This document shows, in pieces, positions 54,824 through 63,991 of a DNA stretch of 64,000 nt. The DNA lies in assembly GCA_963784895.1 (NCBI GenBank), contig CAWATM010000006.1, forward strand, positions 124,001 through 188,000, in the 5' to 3' direction. The position numbers were made by a program, and so were the translations under genes. The first letter of the stretch is position 1. Each line of letters begins with the position of its first letter. The notes beneath the pieces were generated by a model, which worked only from the letters and a program-made list of their open reading frames with translations, did not search any database and had not been told where the DNA came from. Origin of the DNA: Gaiellasilicea sp963784895. Its GTDB lineage: Bacteria > Actinomycetota > Thermoleophilia > Gaiellales > Gaiellaceae.

Positions 54824-56526
54824 TTGCGGAGCTTCTCGATCTCTTTCCACGGCCGCGTGTTCAGGATCTGAGCCTTCGTCAGCCAGGCGCGGCGAGCCTG
54901 CGCGACGCCGAGCTCGACGTAGCGGAGCGCCTTGATCGAGTGCCCGTCGCTCGAGATCGTCAGCGTCACGCCGGCCTCGCCTGCGAGTCGAGCGTTCGCG
55001 TCCCGGAGGTCGAGCCGGTCGGGCTGCGAGTTGATCTCGAGGAAGGTGCCGGTGGCGAGCGCGCCCTCGACCACCTTCTCGACCTCGATCGCGGACGGGT
55101 TACGGACGCCGATGCGCCGGCTCGTCAGGTGGCCGATGCAGTCGACATGCGGGCTCTGCATCGCCTGCAGGACGCGTTCCGTCGGATCCTTGTCGAAGCT
55201 CGTGTGCACGCTCGCCATCACCCAGTCGAGCCGCGCAAGCGTCTCCTCGTCGACATCGAGCTCGCCGTTCGCACGAATGTTCACCTCGATCCCCTTCAGG
55301 ATCCGAAAAGGAGCAAGCCGCTCGTTGAGCGCGTCGATCTCCTCCCACTGCCGCTGCAGGCGGCCCTCGCGCAGTCGCGGCGAGTGGTCGCAGAGCGCCA
55401 GGTATTCGTGCCCGAGCGCCTGCGCGGCGCGCGCCATCTCCTCGATCGACGCCTTCCCGTCCGACCAGGTCGAATGCGAGTGCAGGTCGCCGCGGAGGTC
55501 GCCACGCTCGACCAGATCCGGCAGCCCGCCGCTGCGCGCGGCAGCGAGCTCGCCGCCGTCCTCGCGCAGTTCCGGCGGGATGAAGGCGTAGCCCAGGTGC
55601 GCGTAGAGCTCCTCCTCGTCGGCCGCGGTGAACTCTTCCCCGGTCTCGACGTTCGTGACCGAATACTCGGAGACGCTGAAGCCGCGACGAACCGCATCCT
55701 CACGCAGCGCGACGTTGTGATCCTTCGAGCCCGTGAAGTGCTGGAGCAGGTTGCCGTAGCTCTCCGGCGGGACGACGCGGAGGTCGAGCCGAAAGCCCTC
55801 GCTCGTGAGCACCGTCGCCTTCGTCTCGCCCTTCGCGATCACGTCGGCGACGTTGTCCCGGCTCGTGAACGCGTCGATCAACGCCGCCGGATCCGTCGAG
55901 GTCGCGATCACGTCGAGGTCGCGGAAGGTCTCGCGGCGGCGGCGGGCGGAGCCGGCCTCGGAAACCTTGACCGCGGCCGGATGGGCGCGCAGCTCCTCGA
56001 CGAGCTGCAGCAGGAAGGGCAGCCCGTCGCCGAGCAGGCGCCGCGACTCACGCGGGTCCTTCGGTTCCTCTGCGAGCGCCTTCAGGATCTTCTCCTCGCT
56101 CTTGGCGCCAAGACCGGTCAGGGCGCGCAGCTGCTGCCGCTCGGCCGCCTGCTTCAGGCCGGCGATCGTCGTCACACCGAGCTCCTTCCAGATCCGCCGC
56201 GCCGTCTTCGGGCCGAGGCCCGGCAGGCGCATGAACTTGACGACCTCTTCCGGCACGAGCGCCTTCCGCTTCGTCAATGCCTCCATCTCGCCGAGCTCGA
56301 CGACTTGGACGATCTTGTCCTCGATCGTCTTGCCGATCCCCGAGAGCTCCTTCGCCTTCCCGTCGAGGGCGAGCTGGGCGACCGGGCCGCCGGTCTCGCG
56401 GATCCGCGTGGCCGCGCGGCGGTAGGCGAGCACGCGGAACGAATCCTCACCTTCGAGCTCGCTCAGGTCTGCGAGCAGCTCGAGCTGGTCGGCGAGCTCG
56501 TCGTTCCTCGGCAGGGTCGTGGACAC
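54820..56526 (-). CDS. polX: DNA polymerase/3'-5' exonuclease PolX
   Basis: The 568-residue protein is the bacterial PolX layout. It has a helix-hairpin-helix region (IGKTIEDKIVQV and LPGLGPKTARRIW, about 50-125), a Pol beta-type nucleotidyltransferase core (SARRRRETFRDLDVIAT, about 175-200) and a C-terminal PHP domain (LRGDLHSHSTWSDGK, DHSPRL, GIEVNI and SDGHS). It acts in base-excision and gap repair. GTG at 56526 gives the family length; no ideal ribosome site is visible. Confidence 0.92.
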   Translation of the reverse strand: MSTTLPRNDELADQLELLADLSELEGEDSFRVLAYRRAATRIRETGGPVAQLALDGKAKELSGIGKTIEDKIVQVVELGEMEALTKRKALVPEEVVKFMRLPGLGPKTARRIWKELGVTTIAGLKQAAERQQLRALTGLGAKSEEKILKALAEEPKDPRESRRLLGDGLPFLLQLVEELRAHPAAVKVSEAGSARRRRETFRDLDVIATSTDPAALIDAFTSRDNVADVIAKGETKATVLTSEGFRLDLRVVPPESYGNLLQHFTGSKDHNVALREDAVRRGFSVSEYSVTNVETGEEFTAADEEELYAHLGYAFIPPELREDGGELAAARSGGLPDLVERGDLRGDLHSHSTWSDGKASIEEMARAAQALGHEYLALCDHSPRLREGRLQRQWEEIDALNERLAPFRILKGIEVNIRANGELDVDEETLARLDWVMASVHTSFDKDPTERVLQAMQSPHVDCIGHLTSRRIGVRNPSAIEVEKVVEGALATGTFLEINSQPDRLDLRDANARLAGEAGVTLTISSDGHSIKALRYVELGVAQARRAWLTKAQILNTRPWKEIEKLRK

Positions 56527-56545
56527 CTCCAGCGATGATACGGAG

Positions 56546-57262
56546 GTGAGGGTGTGTGTCTGCTTGCCGACGTACAACGAGCGCGAGAACCTGGAGCCGA
56601 TGCTGCGGGCGCTCGGCGACGTCCTCGGCGAGGGCGACCGCGTGCTCGTGATCGACGACAATTCGCCCGACGGCACCGGCGCGATCGCCGACCGGCTTGC
56701 AGCCGAGCTCGCGTTCGTCGACGTGTTGCACCGGCCGCGCAAGGAGGGGCTTGGGCCCGCGTATCTCGCTGGCTTCCGCCGCGCTCTCGAAACGGGCGCC
56801 GAGCTCGTCGTCGAGATCGACTGCGACTTCTCGCACGATCCGGCGGATGTGCCGCGCCTCGTCGCCGCCGCGGACGACGCCGATCTCGTGCTGGGCTCGC
56901 GCTACGTGCCCGGCGGCGGCATCGAGAACTGGGGCGTGATCCGCCGCGGGATCTCGGCCGGCGGCTCGATCTACGCCCGGCTCGTGCTCGGCGTCCCAGT
57001 GCGCGACTTGACCGGCGGTTTCAAGTGCTTCCACCGCACCGTCCTCGAGACGATCCCCCTCGACCGCGTGCACTCGCGCGGCTACGCCTTCCAGATCGAG
57101 CTGACCTTCCGCGCGTTGCGGCAGGGCTTCCGTGTCCGCGAGGTGCCGATCCGCTTCTCGGACCGCGTTGTCGGCGGCTCGAAGATGTCGCGCGCGATCG
57201 TGCTCGAGGCGATCTGGAAGGTGCCCCTGCTGCGGCTGGCGGCACTCCGGGGGACGCTGTGA
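56546..57262 (+). CDS. Polyprenyl-phosphate mannose synthase-like glycosyltransferase (GT2)
   Basis: The protein has about 238 residues of a GT2 fold. It has CLPTYNERENLEPML, VIDDNSPDGTG, the catalytic DxD-like EIDCDFSHDP (about 85-95), GSRYVPGG, and LTGGFKCFHR near 157. It resembles dolichol/polyprenol-phosphate mannosyltransferase without the C-terminal membrane helices. Start uncertain: GTG at 56546 is chosen over 56519, which would overlap the divergent polX. The end overlaps the thioredoxin gene by four bases. Confidence 0.87.
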   Translation: MRVCVCLPTYNERENLEPMLRALGDVLGEGDRVLVIDDNSPDGTGAIADRLAAELAFVDVLHRPRKEGLGPAYLAGFRRALETGAELVVEIDCDFSHDPADVPRLVAAADDADLVLGSRYVPGGGIENWGVIRRGISAGGSIYARLVLGVPVRDLTGGFKCFHRTVLETIPLDRVHSRGYAFQIELTFRALRQGFRVREVPIRFSDRVVGGSKMSRAIVLEAIWKVPLLRLAALRGTL

Positions 57263-57576
57263 GAGAGGTCACCGACGCGACATTCGAGGCAGAGGTGCTC
57301 GCGGCGACGGGGCCGACAATCGTCGACTTCTGGGCGCCCTGGTGCAAGCCGTGCAAGGCGATCGAGCCACTGCTCGAGGGAATCGCCGCCGACCGCGGCG
57401 TGGCGCTCGTGCGGCTGAACATCGACGAGCACCTCGCGGTTCCCGGTCGCTACGGCGTGCTCTCGCTGCCGACGGTGATCCTCTTCGCGGAGGGCGAGGC
57501 GAGGGCAACCGTCGTCGGCGCCCGCCCGCGTGGCCACTTCGAGCGCGCGTTCGAGGACTGGCTCCCGGCGCCCTAG
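57259..57576 (+). CDS. Thioredoxin-like protein with WCKPC active site
   Basis: The 105-residue thioredoxin fold has VDFWAPWCKPCKAIEPL (about residues 19-36) and a cis-Pro in LPTVILF (about 74). The active site is WCKPC rather than WCGPC, and Lys there changes redox potential. It may reduce a specific partner, possibly the glycosyltransferase coupled in front of it. GTG at 57259. Confidence 0.88.
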   Translation: MREVTDATFEAEVLAATGPTIVDFWAPWCKPCKAIEPLLEGIAADRGVALVRLNIDEHLAVPGRYGVLSLPTVILFAEGEARATVVGARPRGHFERAFEDWLPAP

Positions 57577-57610
57577 CCGGATCCGCAGGTCCGAGCAGCG
57601 TCGGGCGAGC

Positions 57611-58429
57611 CTACGTCTGCGCCTTGTAGTGCTCGTAGCCGCGGAGCTCGTACGGCTCGCCGCCGCGGTGGAAGAGCACGCCCTCACCCTCCTCGCAGCG
57701 GCCGATCACGGCGAAATCGAGCGGGTCGGGCGTCGCCGCGAGCAGCTCGAAGTCCTCGCCGAAACCGAGGTCGTCGACCGTCCCGGCGAGGGGCACAGCG
57801 TCGAGGTCGATCACGACGCGGCAGCCGGAGCGGCGGGCGAGATGGCCCGCGTCGACGGCGATCCCGTCCGAAACGTCCAGCATCGCGGTCGCGACGCGGC
57901 CGAGGCGGAGCCCTTCCTCGACGCGGAGCGGTGGGCGGACGTAGCCCCCGGCGCGGAAGGCGGCACCGGCCCCGCCGAGCGGCCCGGTGACGACGATCCG
58001 GTCACCCGGGCGCGCGCCGGCGCGGCCCGGGACGCGCTCGGCGCGGCCGAGCGCCGTGACGCTGACGACGACCTCGGCGGCCTGAGTCGTGTCGCCGCCG
58101 CGAACCGGGACGCCGACCTCGGCGAGGCCCTCGTAGAGCGCGACGACGCTCCCGACGTCGGTTGCCCCCGGCAGCGCGAGCATGACGAGCAGCGCCTCGG
58201 GCTTCGCCGCCGACGCGGCGAGATCGCTGATGTTGACCGCGGCGGCCCGGAACCCGAGCTCGTGCCAGGAGAGCCAGTCGAGCCGGAAGTGGACGCCCTC
58301 GACGAGCGCGTCCTGGGTGACGACGAGGCCGCCTCCGAGCTCCGCCGCGTCGTGCTCCGTGCCCTCGATCAACCCGCGCGTCTCGAGCTCGCGCAGGAGG
58401 CCGAGCTCGCCCACCTCAGAGAGCTTCAT
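57611..58429 (-). CDS. thiL: Thiamine-monophosphate kinase ThiL
   Basis: The 272-residue kinase has VTQDALVEGVHFRLDWLS (about 37), NISDLAASAAKPEALLV (about 65), GGDTTQ (about 110), and LDVSDGIAVDAGHLA (about 185). It makes thiamine diphosphate from the monophosphate. It overlaps thiE by 14 bases. Confidence 0.92.
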   Translation of the reverse strand: MKLSEVGELGLLRELETRGLIEGTEHDAAELGGGLVVTQDALVEGVHFRLDWLSWHELGFRAAAVNISDLAASAAKPEALLVMLALPGATDVGSVVALYEGLAEVGVPVRGGDTTQAAEVVVSVTALGRAERVPGRAGARPGDRIVVTGPLGGAGAAFRAGGYVRPPLRVEEGLRLGRVATAMLDVSDGIAVDAGHLARRSGCRVVIDLDAVPLAGTVDDLGFGEDFELLAATPDPLDFAVIGRCEEGEGVLFHRGGEPYELRGYEHYKAQT

Positions 58430-58964
58430 CGACGACTGCCCGCAGCGCCCCGATCTGGGCGACGGCCCGGATCACCGCGACGCCGGACGCGCCGGCCCGG
58501 ATGCACTCGGCCGCGTTCGAAACGTCGATGCCGCCGATCGCGACGACGGGAACCGAGACGGAGAGGCAGACGTCGCGGAGGCCGCCAATCCCGATCGGCG
58601 GCGCCGCATCCGGCTTCGACGGCGTCGCCCACACCGGCCCGGCGCCGAGGTACGTCGCCCCGGCGTGCTCGGCGACAGCGCCCTCGCGCCGCGTCGTCAC
58701 AGAGATCCCGAGCGGGATCCCGGCCGCACGGGCCTGCTCGATCCCAGGATCGCCCTGGCCGAGATGGACGCCGACACCGAGCTCGAGCGCCGCGTCGACG
58801 TCGTCGTTGACGACCAGCTCGGCGTCCAGCCCGGCGAGCGCCTGCCCCAGCGCGACCACGGTCGCGGTCGGCGCGCCCTTCAGCCGCAGCTGCACGACGG
58901 TCGCCCCACCGGCGGCCGCACGCCGCGCCGTCTCCTCGTCGGACACGAGCGCGTGCAGCCTCAC
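58416..58964 (-). CDS. thiE: Thiamine-phosphate synthase ThiE
   Basis: The 182-residue TIM-barrel protein has TVVQLRLKG (about 23), VVNDDVDAALELGVGVHLGQGD (about 50-72), and YLGAGPVWATPSKPDA (about 106). VVAIGGIDVSNAAECIRAGASGVAVI (about 140-165) follows. It couples HMP-PP with thiazole phosphate. It is short for the family, and its start (GTG at 58964) has no clear ribosome site. Confidence 0.9.
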   Translation of the reverse strand: MRLHALVSDEETARRAAAGGATVVQLRLKGAPTATVVALGQALAGLDAELVVNDDVDAALELGVGVHLGQGDPGIEQARAAGIPLGISVTTRREGAVAEHAGATYLGAGPVWATPSKPDAAPPIGIGGLRDVCLSVSVPVVAIGGIDVSNAAECIRAGASGVAVIRAVAQIGALRAVVDEAL

Positions 58965-58998
58965 CGGACGCGACCTTGTGTCCGATAGACGCGAGCCT

Positions 58999-59796
58999 TC
59001 ACGCCGTCTCGACCTTCGCTCGCGCGGTCAGCGTCGCCGGGTCGAGGGCTGCGAGCGCGTCGTAGAGGCCGACGTGAAAGCTGCCCGGCCCCTTCGCGCC
59101 GGCTGCTGCCTCCTCACCCGCGACCCCGAAAGCGACCAGCGCCTCGACGGCCGCCTCGAATGGATCCTCCTTGCCCGCGAGGAAGCAGCCCGTGAGCGCT
59201 GTCGACATGCAGCCGGTGCCGGTGACCGAGGCGAGCAGGGGATGGCCGTTCGCTACCGCCGCTGCGCGCTCGCCGTCGGAGACGTGGTCGACGGCGCCGG
59301 TGACCGAGGCGACCAGCCCGAGCGTCCGCGCCGCCTCCTGCGCGAGCGCCGCCGCATCGCCGCCGGCGCCGACCGACTCGACGCCACGCACCTCCGCCTC
59401 GACGCCCACGAGCGTCGCCACCTCGCCCGTGTTCCCGCGCAGGACGGCGACGTCGAGCTCGTCGAGCAGCCGCCGCGCCGTCTCCGTCCGGTAGGAGGTT
59501 GCGCCGGCGCCGACCGGGTCGAGCACGACTGGAACGCCACGCTCGTTCGCCGCCTTGCCGGCGACCAGCATCGACTCGATCCAGCTCTCGGAGAGCGTGC
59601 CGATGTTGAGCACGAGCGCGCCGGCGAGGCCGACCATCTCCTCGACCTCCTCGCGGGCATGCGCCATCACCGGCAGCGCGCCGAGCGCAAGAATCGCGTT
59701 CGCGGTCTCGTTCATGACGACGTAATTCGTGACGTTGTGGACGAGCGGCCTGCGCTCGCGGACGACGGCGAGCGTCGCACCTGGGTCGATCGTCAT
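58999..59796 (-). CDS. thiM: Hydroxyethylthiazole kinase ThiM
   Basis: The 265-residue kinase has PLVHNVTNYVVMNETANAILALGALPVMAHA (about 18-48), VLDPVGAGATSYRTE (about 117), NTGE and TGTGCMSTAL (about 190). It phosphorylates salvaged thiazole. ATG at 59796 overlaps the thiD stop. Confidence 0.93.
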   Translation of the reverse strand: MTIDPGATLAVVRERRPLVHNVTNYVVMNETANAILALGALPVMAHAREEVEEMVGLAGALVLNIGTLSESWIESMLVAGKAANERGVPVVLDPVGAGATSYRTETARRLLDELDVAVLRGNTGEVATLVGVEAEVRGVESVGAGGDAAALAQEAARTLGLVASVTGAVDHVSDGERAAAVANGHPLLASVTGTGCMSTALTGCFLAGKEDPFEAAVEALVAFGVAGEEAAAGAKGPGSFHVGLYDALAALDPATLTARAKVETA

Positions 59797-60572
59797 GCCC
59801 TTCCCTTCACGTCGAGGACGTCGACAGGGCCTTCGCCGGCCCCGATCTCGACGAGCCCGTTCCGGACGGCCGCGGATGCGGCCGCCGAAGCGCCGATGGC
59901 GGCGTCCGCGAGCGACAACCCGCGCGCGAGCAGCGCGGCCAGCGTCGCGGAGTGCGTGCAGCCGGCACCGTGGGTCGCGGGCACGTCGAACCGCTCGACC
60001 GGCAGTTCGAGATGCTCCGACCCGTCGAAGAGATGGTCGATCGCCGGCTCCCCGTGTCCGCCGGTGACGAGAGCGGCGCGCGCTCCGAGCTCGACCAGCC
60101 GCTCGGCGAGCACGCGCCGCGATGCGCCCGCCATCCCGGTCAGCGCTTCCGCCTCCGGGAGATTCGGCGTCACGACCGTCGCGAGCGGAACGAGACGCTG
60201 GATCAGCGTCTCGACCGCGTCGGCTTGGAGCAGCTGGGCGCCCGAGCTTGCGATCAGCACCGGGTCGACCACGAGTGGGACGGAGCGGTCCTCGAGGAAC
60301 CCAGCCACGGCCTCGATGATCGTGCGCGAAAAGAGCATCCCGGTCTTCGCCGCGTCGACGCCGATGTCGTCGAAGACCGCGTCCAGCTGCGCGCGGATGA
60401 AGTCCGGCGGCAGCTCGTGCACCGCCGTCACGGCAGCCGTGTTCTGGGCGGTGAGCGCGACGAGCGCGCTCGAGCCGTGCACGCCTGCGGCGGCGAACGC
60501 CTTCAGGTCGGCCTGGATGCCCGCGCCGCCGCCCGAGTCGGACGTGGCGATCGTCAACGCACGTGGAACCAC
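59793..60572 (-). CDS. thiD: Hydroxymethylpyrimidine (phosphate) kinase ThiD
   Basis: The 259-residue kinase has SDSGGGAGIQADLKAF (about 11), AAKTGMLFS (about 72), VVDPVLIASSG (about 95), and THGAGCTHSATLAALLA (about 205). It makes HMP-PP. GTG at 60572 has AGGGAG upstream, in the second copy of a riboswitch-derived repeat. It is the first gene of thiD-thiM-thiE-thiL, under a TPP riboswitch. Confidence 0.93.
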   Translation of the reverse strand: MVPRALTIATSDSGGGAGIQADLKAFAAAGVHGSSALVALTAQNTAAVTAVHELPPDFIRAQLDAVFDDIGVDAAKTGMLFSRTIIEAVAGFLEDRSVPLVVDPVLIASSGAQLLQADAVETLIQRLVPLATVVTPNLPEAEALTGMAGASRRVLAERLVELGARAALVTGGHGEPAIDHLFDGSEHLELPVERFDVPATHGAGCTHSATLAALLARGLSLADAAIGASAAASAAVRNGLVEIGAGEGPVDVLDVKGRA

Positions 60573-60586
60573 TCAACTCCCTTCGC
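60573..60586 (-). repeat. Second copy of the riboswitch 3'-end sequence, containing the thiD ribosome site
   Basis: TCAACTCCCTTCGC on the plus strand is an exact copy of 60722-60735. On the transcript it reads GCGAAGGGAGTTGA, so AGGGAG serves as the thiD ribosome site. It can pair with the same CCTTCGC arm that closes the riboswitch. Confidence 0.6.
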
Positions 60587-60728
60587 TCGCCATGGGGGAC
60601 CCGTGGTTCCTCTGAGCCCCCTCCTTCACCGTCGCAACCGCACGGTCGGAACTTCGGCTCCCGCCGGGCAAAGCCCGCTCCGCCGGTAAGCGCTTCTGAC
60701 GCCTCGTTGTCCAGGCACGTTCAACTCC

Positions 60729-60810
60729 CTTCGCCGGTACGAGCCGGATCAGGTTCGACGGGTGTGATCTCAGCCCCGCTCGGGGCACCCCGGTAGATCG
60801 GAGCGAAGGC
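60729..60810 (-). promoter_or_regulatory. TPP riboswitch
   Basis: Read on the minus strand it shows the THI-box pieces in order: GGGGTGCC, GCTGAGAT, ACCCGTCGAACCTGATC and CGGCGAAGGGA. The P1 stem is CCTTCGC (60804-60810) with GCGAAGG (60729-60735). It senses thiamine diphosphate and lowers expression of the thiD-thiM-thiE-thiL genes, as known for this class. Confidence 0.93.
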
Positions 60811-60823
60811 TAGCGTAGGGAGC

Positions 60824-63062
60824 GTGAGCGTCGTCAGCCCCTCCTGGCTCGAGCTGCTGCAGGGAGAGGAGCTGGCGCACGTGGCCGTCGAGGCGCCGCG
60901 GGCGGGGACGAGCGAGCCCTTCCCGGTCGACCTCGACCCGAGAGTCGCCTCGGCGCTCGTCGGCCAAGGGATCACGGCGCTCTACCGACACCAGGCCGAG
61001 GCGTGGGAGGCGCTTCGCGCCGGCGGCCACGCGATCGTGACGACGAGCACGGCCAGCGGGAAGAGCCTCGCCTTCAACCTGCCTGTGCTCGACCTGCTCG
61101 CCCGCGAGCCGAAGAGCCGCGCGCTCTACCTCTACCCGACGAAGGCGCTCGCACAGGACCAGGCGCGCGCGCTCACCGGCTTCGCGGTGAAGGGCGTCAA
61201 GCCCGCGATCTACGACGGTGACACCGAGACGGAGCGGCGCTGGCAGATCCGCAAGTGGGCGAACGTGATCCTGACCAACCCGGACATGCTCCATGTCGGC
61301 GTCCTGCCGCATCACGACCGCTGGGGCGACGTGCTGGCGAACCTGCGCTACGTCGTCGTCGACGAGGCGCACGTCTACCGCGGGGTCTTCGGCTCCCACG
61401 TCGCGAACGTGCTCCGGCGGCTGCGCCGGCTGGCTCGGGCGTACGGTTCTGCACCGCAGTTCGTGCTCGCATCGGCGACGATCGCGAACCCGGCACAGCT
61501 GGCGGAGTCGCTGCTCGGCGAGCCGGCGACCGTGGTCGACAGTGACGCCGCGCCGGCGACCGAGCGGACGATCGCGCTCTGGAACCCGGAGCTGATCGAC
61601 GTCGAGCTCGGCGTCCGCGCCAGCGCACTCGGCGACGCATCTCGCCTCCTCGCAGGCTTCGTCGGCGCCGGGCAGCGCACGATCTGTTTCGCGAAGAGCC
61701 GGAAAGCGGTCGAGCTGATCCACCGCTTCGCGTCCGGGCGGCTCGAGCCGGCTCTCGCCTCGAGGATCGCCCCCTACCGCGCGGGCTACACGCCGACGCA
61801 GCGACGGGAGATCGAGCAGCGGTTGATGGCCGGCGAGCTCCTCGGCGTCACCGCGACGGACGCGCTCGAGCTCGGGATCGACATCGGCTCGCTCGACTGC
61901 GCGATCTCGGTCGGCTTCCCCGGCACCGTCTCGTCCCTGCGACAGCAGTGGGGCCGCGCCGGCCGCCGCAGCCCCGGCCTCGCAGTGCTCGTAGCCAGCG
62001 AGGACGCGCTCGACCAGTACTTCATGCGGGAGCCGGAGACCTTGCTCGCGCGGACTGTCGAGGCCGCGATCCTCGACCACGCCAATCCGCGCGTCCTCGA
62101 CGGCCACGTCCTCGCGGCCGCCTTCGAGGGCCCGATCGACGAGCGCGACGCGGAGACGCTCGGGCGCTGGGGCGCTCGCGCGAGCCGCCGTCCTCCCCGA
62201 GCTGAAGCGGACCGACGCGGGCTGGGTCTGGGCGGGCAAGGACTATCCCGCGGCACGCGTCCTGCTCCGCTCCGGGGAGCTCGACTCGTTCACGGTCGTC
62301 GACGCCGAGCTGGGGACCGTGCTCGGCACGGTCGAGCGCTCGCGCGCGTACTCGACCGTGCACGACGGCGCCGTCTACCTCCATCTCGGTGAGCAGCACC
62401 TCGTTCGCCGGCTCGACGTCGACGCGCGGACGGCGCTCGTCACCCCGGCGACCGTCGACTGGTACACCCAGGCGAAGAAGGAGACGGCGACCGAGATCGT
62501 GGAGCCGCTGCGCAGCGAGCACCGGCTCGGCTTGGAGCTCGTCTTCGGCCGCGTCTCCGTGACCGAGCGGGTGGTCGCCTACCAGCGCAAGTCGATCAGC
62601 GGCGGCGACACCCTCGAGACGATCCCGCTCGACCTGCCGGAGACGAGCTTCGAGACGGAGGCGATCTGGTTCTGTCCCACCGCCGCGCACCTCGAAGGGC
62701 TGGAGGAGATGCCGACGCTGCTCTCGTCGCTGCACGCGGCCGAGCACTCGCTGATCGCGCTGCTGCCACTGTGGGCGATGTGCGACCGCTGGGACATCGG
62801 CGGCCTCTCGACGAACGTCCACCCGCAGACCGGACTGCCGACGATCTTCGTCTACGACGGCCACGCGGGCGGCGTCGGCATCACCGAGCGCGGCTTCGAG
62901 CGCTTCGAGGGCTGGGTCGAGGACACGGCGAAGATGCTCGCCGGCTGCCCGTGCGAGCACGGCTGCCCGAGCTGCGTCCAGAGCCCGAAATGCGGCAACC
63001 TGAACGACTACCTCGACAAGGACGGCGCGCTGACGCTGCTGCGGCGCCTGCTCCCGGACTAG
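60824..63062 (+). pseudogene. MrfA/YprA-type DEAD/DEAH helicase, broken by one extra base
   Basis: The first part (to about 62165) has helicase motifs: YRHQAEAWEALRAGGHAIVTTSTASGKS, DEAH in VVVDEAHVY (about 185), and GRAGRRSPG. The second frame continues ALARAAVLPELKRTDAGW to the C-terminal zinc site CPCEHGCPSCVQSPKC (near 62948-62993) and TAG at 63062. Deleting one G in GGGG near 62168-62171 joins the two; length is 3n+1. The full protein would be a mitomycin-repair type helicase with a C-terminal Cys4 domain. It may be intact in the real genome. Confidence 0.82.
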
Positions 63063-63193
63063 CCGACGAGGTGGATGCAGCCGTTCACGGCCAGTGTCAG
63101 GAGGACTGAGAGGGCGATCGAGACGAGCAGGCAGCCGGGTGAGCAGCCGTACACCCTGACCCGCCCGCCCCTGTACTCCTTCGGCTCGACCAT
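63059..63193 (-). CDS. Small Cys-containing membrane protein, 44 residues
   Basis: ATG at 63193 codes MVEPKEYRGGRVRVYGCSPG, then a membrane helix (CLLVSIALSVLLTLAVN), and ends in HLVG at TAG (63059). The YGCSPGCL turn before the helix looks like a lipid-anchor or redox pair, resembling a small conserved actinobacterial ORF. The gene is convergent with the helicase and overlaps by four bases. Confidence 0.6.
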   Translation of the reverse strand: MVEPKEYRGGRVRVYGCSPGCLLVSIALSVLLTLAVNGCIHLVG

Positions 63194-63275
63194 GGACGTC
63201 GGTCATTCCCGCTGTCGATTTCGTGACACCTCGTTCGTCTTCGTGGTGAAATCGAGGTCCGAGAGGAGGAGCGAA

Positions 63276-63626
63276 ATGCAATACCTGGCATTGATCTACG
63301 GGGACGAGGCGCGGTGGGCAGGCCTGTCGCCGGAACAGCGCGAGAGCGAGATGGGCGAGTACATGGCGCTCTCACAGGCCGCCGTCACCCGCGGCGGCAA
63401 CGAGCTCGACGCGACCGCGACCGCGACGACGGTCCGTGTTCGAGGCGACGAGACGCTCGTCACGGACGGCCCGTTCGCCGAGCTGAAGGAGACGCTCGGC
63501 GGCTACTACGTCTTCGAGTGCGACTCGATCGACGAGGCGTGCACCTGGGCGGCGAAGATCCCTGCTGCACGGCACGGCGCGATCGAGGTGCGGCCGGTCT
63601 ACGTGGACGGAGGTGAGCAGTCGTGA
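63276..63626 (+). CDS. DGPF/YCII-domain protein, first of two
   Basis: The 116-residue protein starts MQYLALIYGDEARW and has LVTDGPFAELKETLGGYYVFECDS (about 65-88), the DGPF domain. The ATG has a GAGGAGGAGC ribosome site. This family is often encoded beside ECF42-type sigma factors. Its stop overlaps the second copy (GTGA). Confidence 0.87.
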   Translation: MQYLALIYGDEARWAGLSPEQRESEMGEYMALSQAAVTRGGNELDATATATTVRVRGDETLVTDGPFAELKETLGGYYVFECDSIDEACTWAAKIPAARHGAIEVRPVYVDGGEQS

Positions 63627-63991
63627 AGTACGCCGCGCTGTTGACGAACAACGCCGACGACGTCGCGGCCTGGGAAGCCCTGTCGCCGGAGGAAGCCGCG
63701 GCCGCCCGCGCCGAGGAGGTGCCGAAGTGGGAGGCGCTGTTCAGCGAGCTCGCTCCCACCGGTGCGCTCGGCGACGGCTTCGAGCTCGACAGCCCGACGA
63801 CCGCGAAGACCGTCCGCGTCCGTGGCGGCGAGACGCTCGTCACCGACGGGCCGTTCGCAGAGACGAAGGAGCAGATCGGCGGCGTCATGGAGATCGAGGC
63901 GGAGGACCTCGACGCGGCGATCGCGATCGCGGCTCGGATCCCGGTCGCCTTCCGCGCCTCCGTCGAGCTGAGGCCGGTCATCGAGCATTGA
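63623..63991 (+). CDS. DGPF/YCII-domain protein, second of two
   Basis: The 122-residue protein starts MKYAALLTNNADDVAAW and has LVTDGPFAETKEQIGGVMEIEAED (about 72-95). GTG at 63623 overlaps the first copy. It ends TGA at 63989-63991, where a TTG at 63988 could start the next gene; that gene, possibly an ECF sigma factor, lies beyond the window. Confidence 0.86.
   Translation: MKYAALLTNNADDVAAWEALSPEEAAAARAEEVPKWEALFSELAPTGALGDGFELDSPTTAKTVRVRGGETLVTDGPFAETKEQIGGVMEIEAEDLDAAIAIAARIPVAFRASVELRPVIEH

Noticed and set aside
60665..60677. Hairpin in the thiD leader as a terminator
   Set aside because: CGGGC-AAA-GCCCG is perfect but has no T tract on the minus strand.
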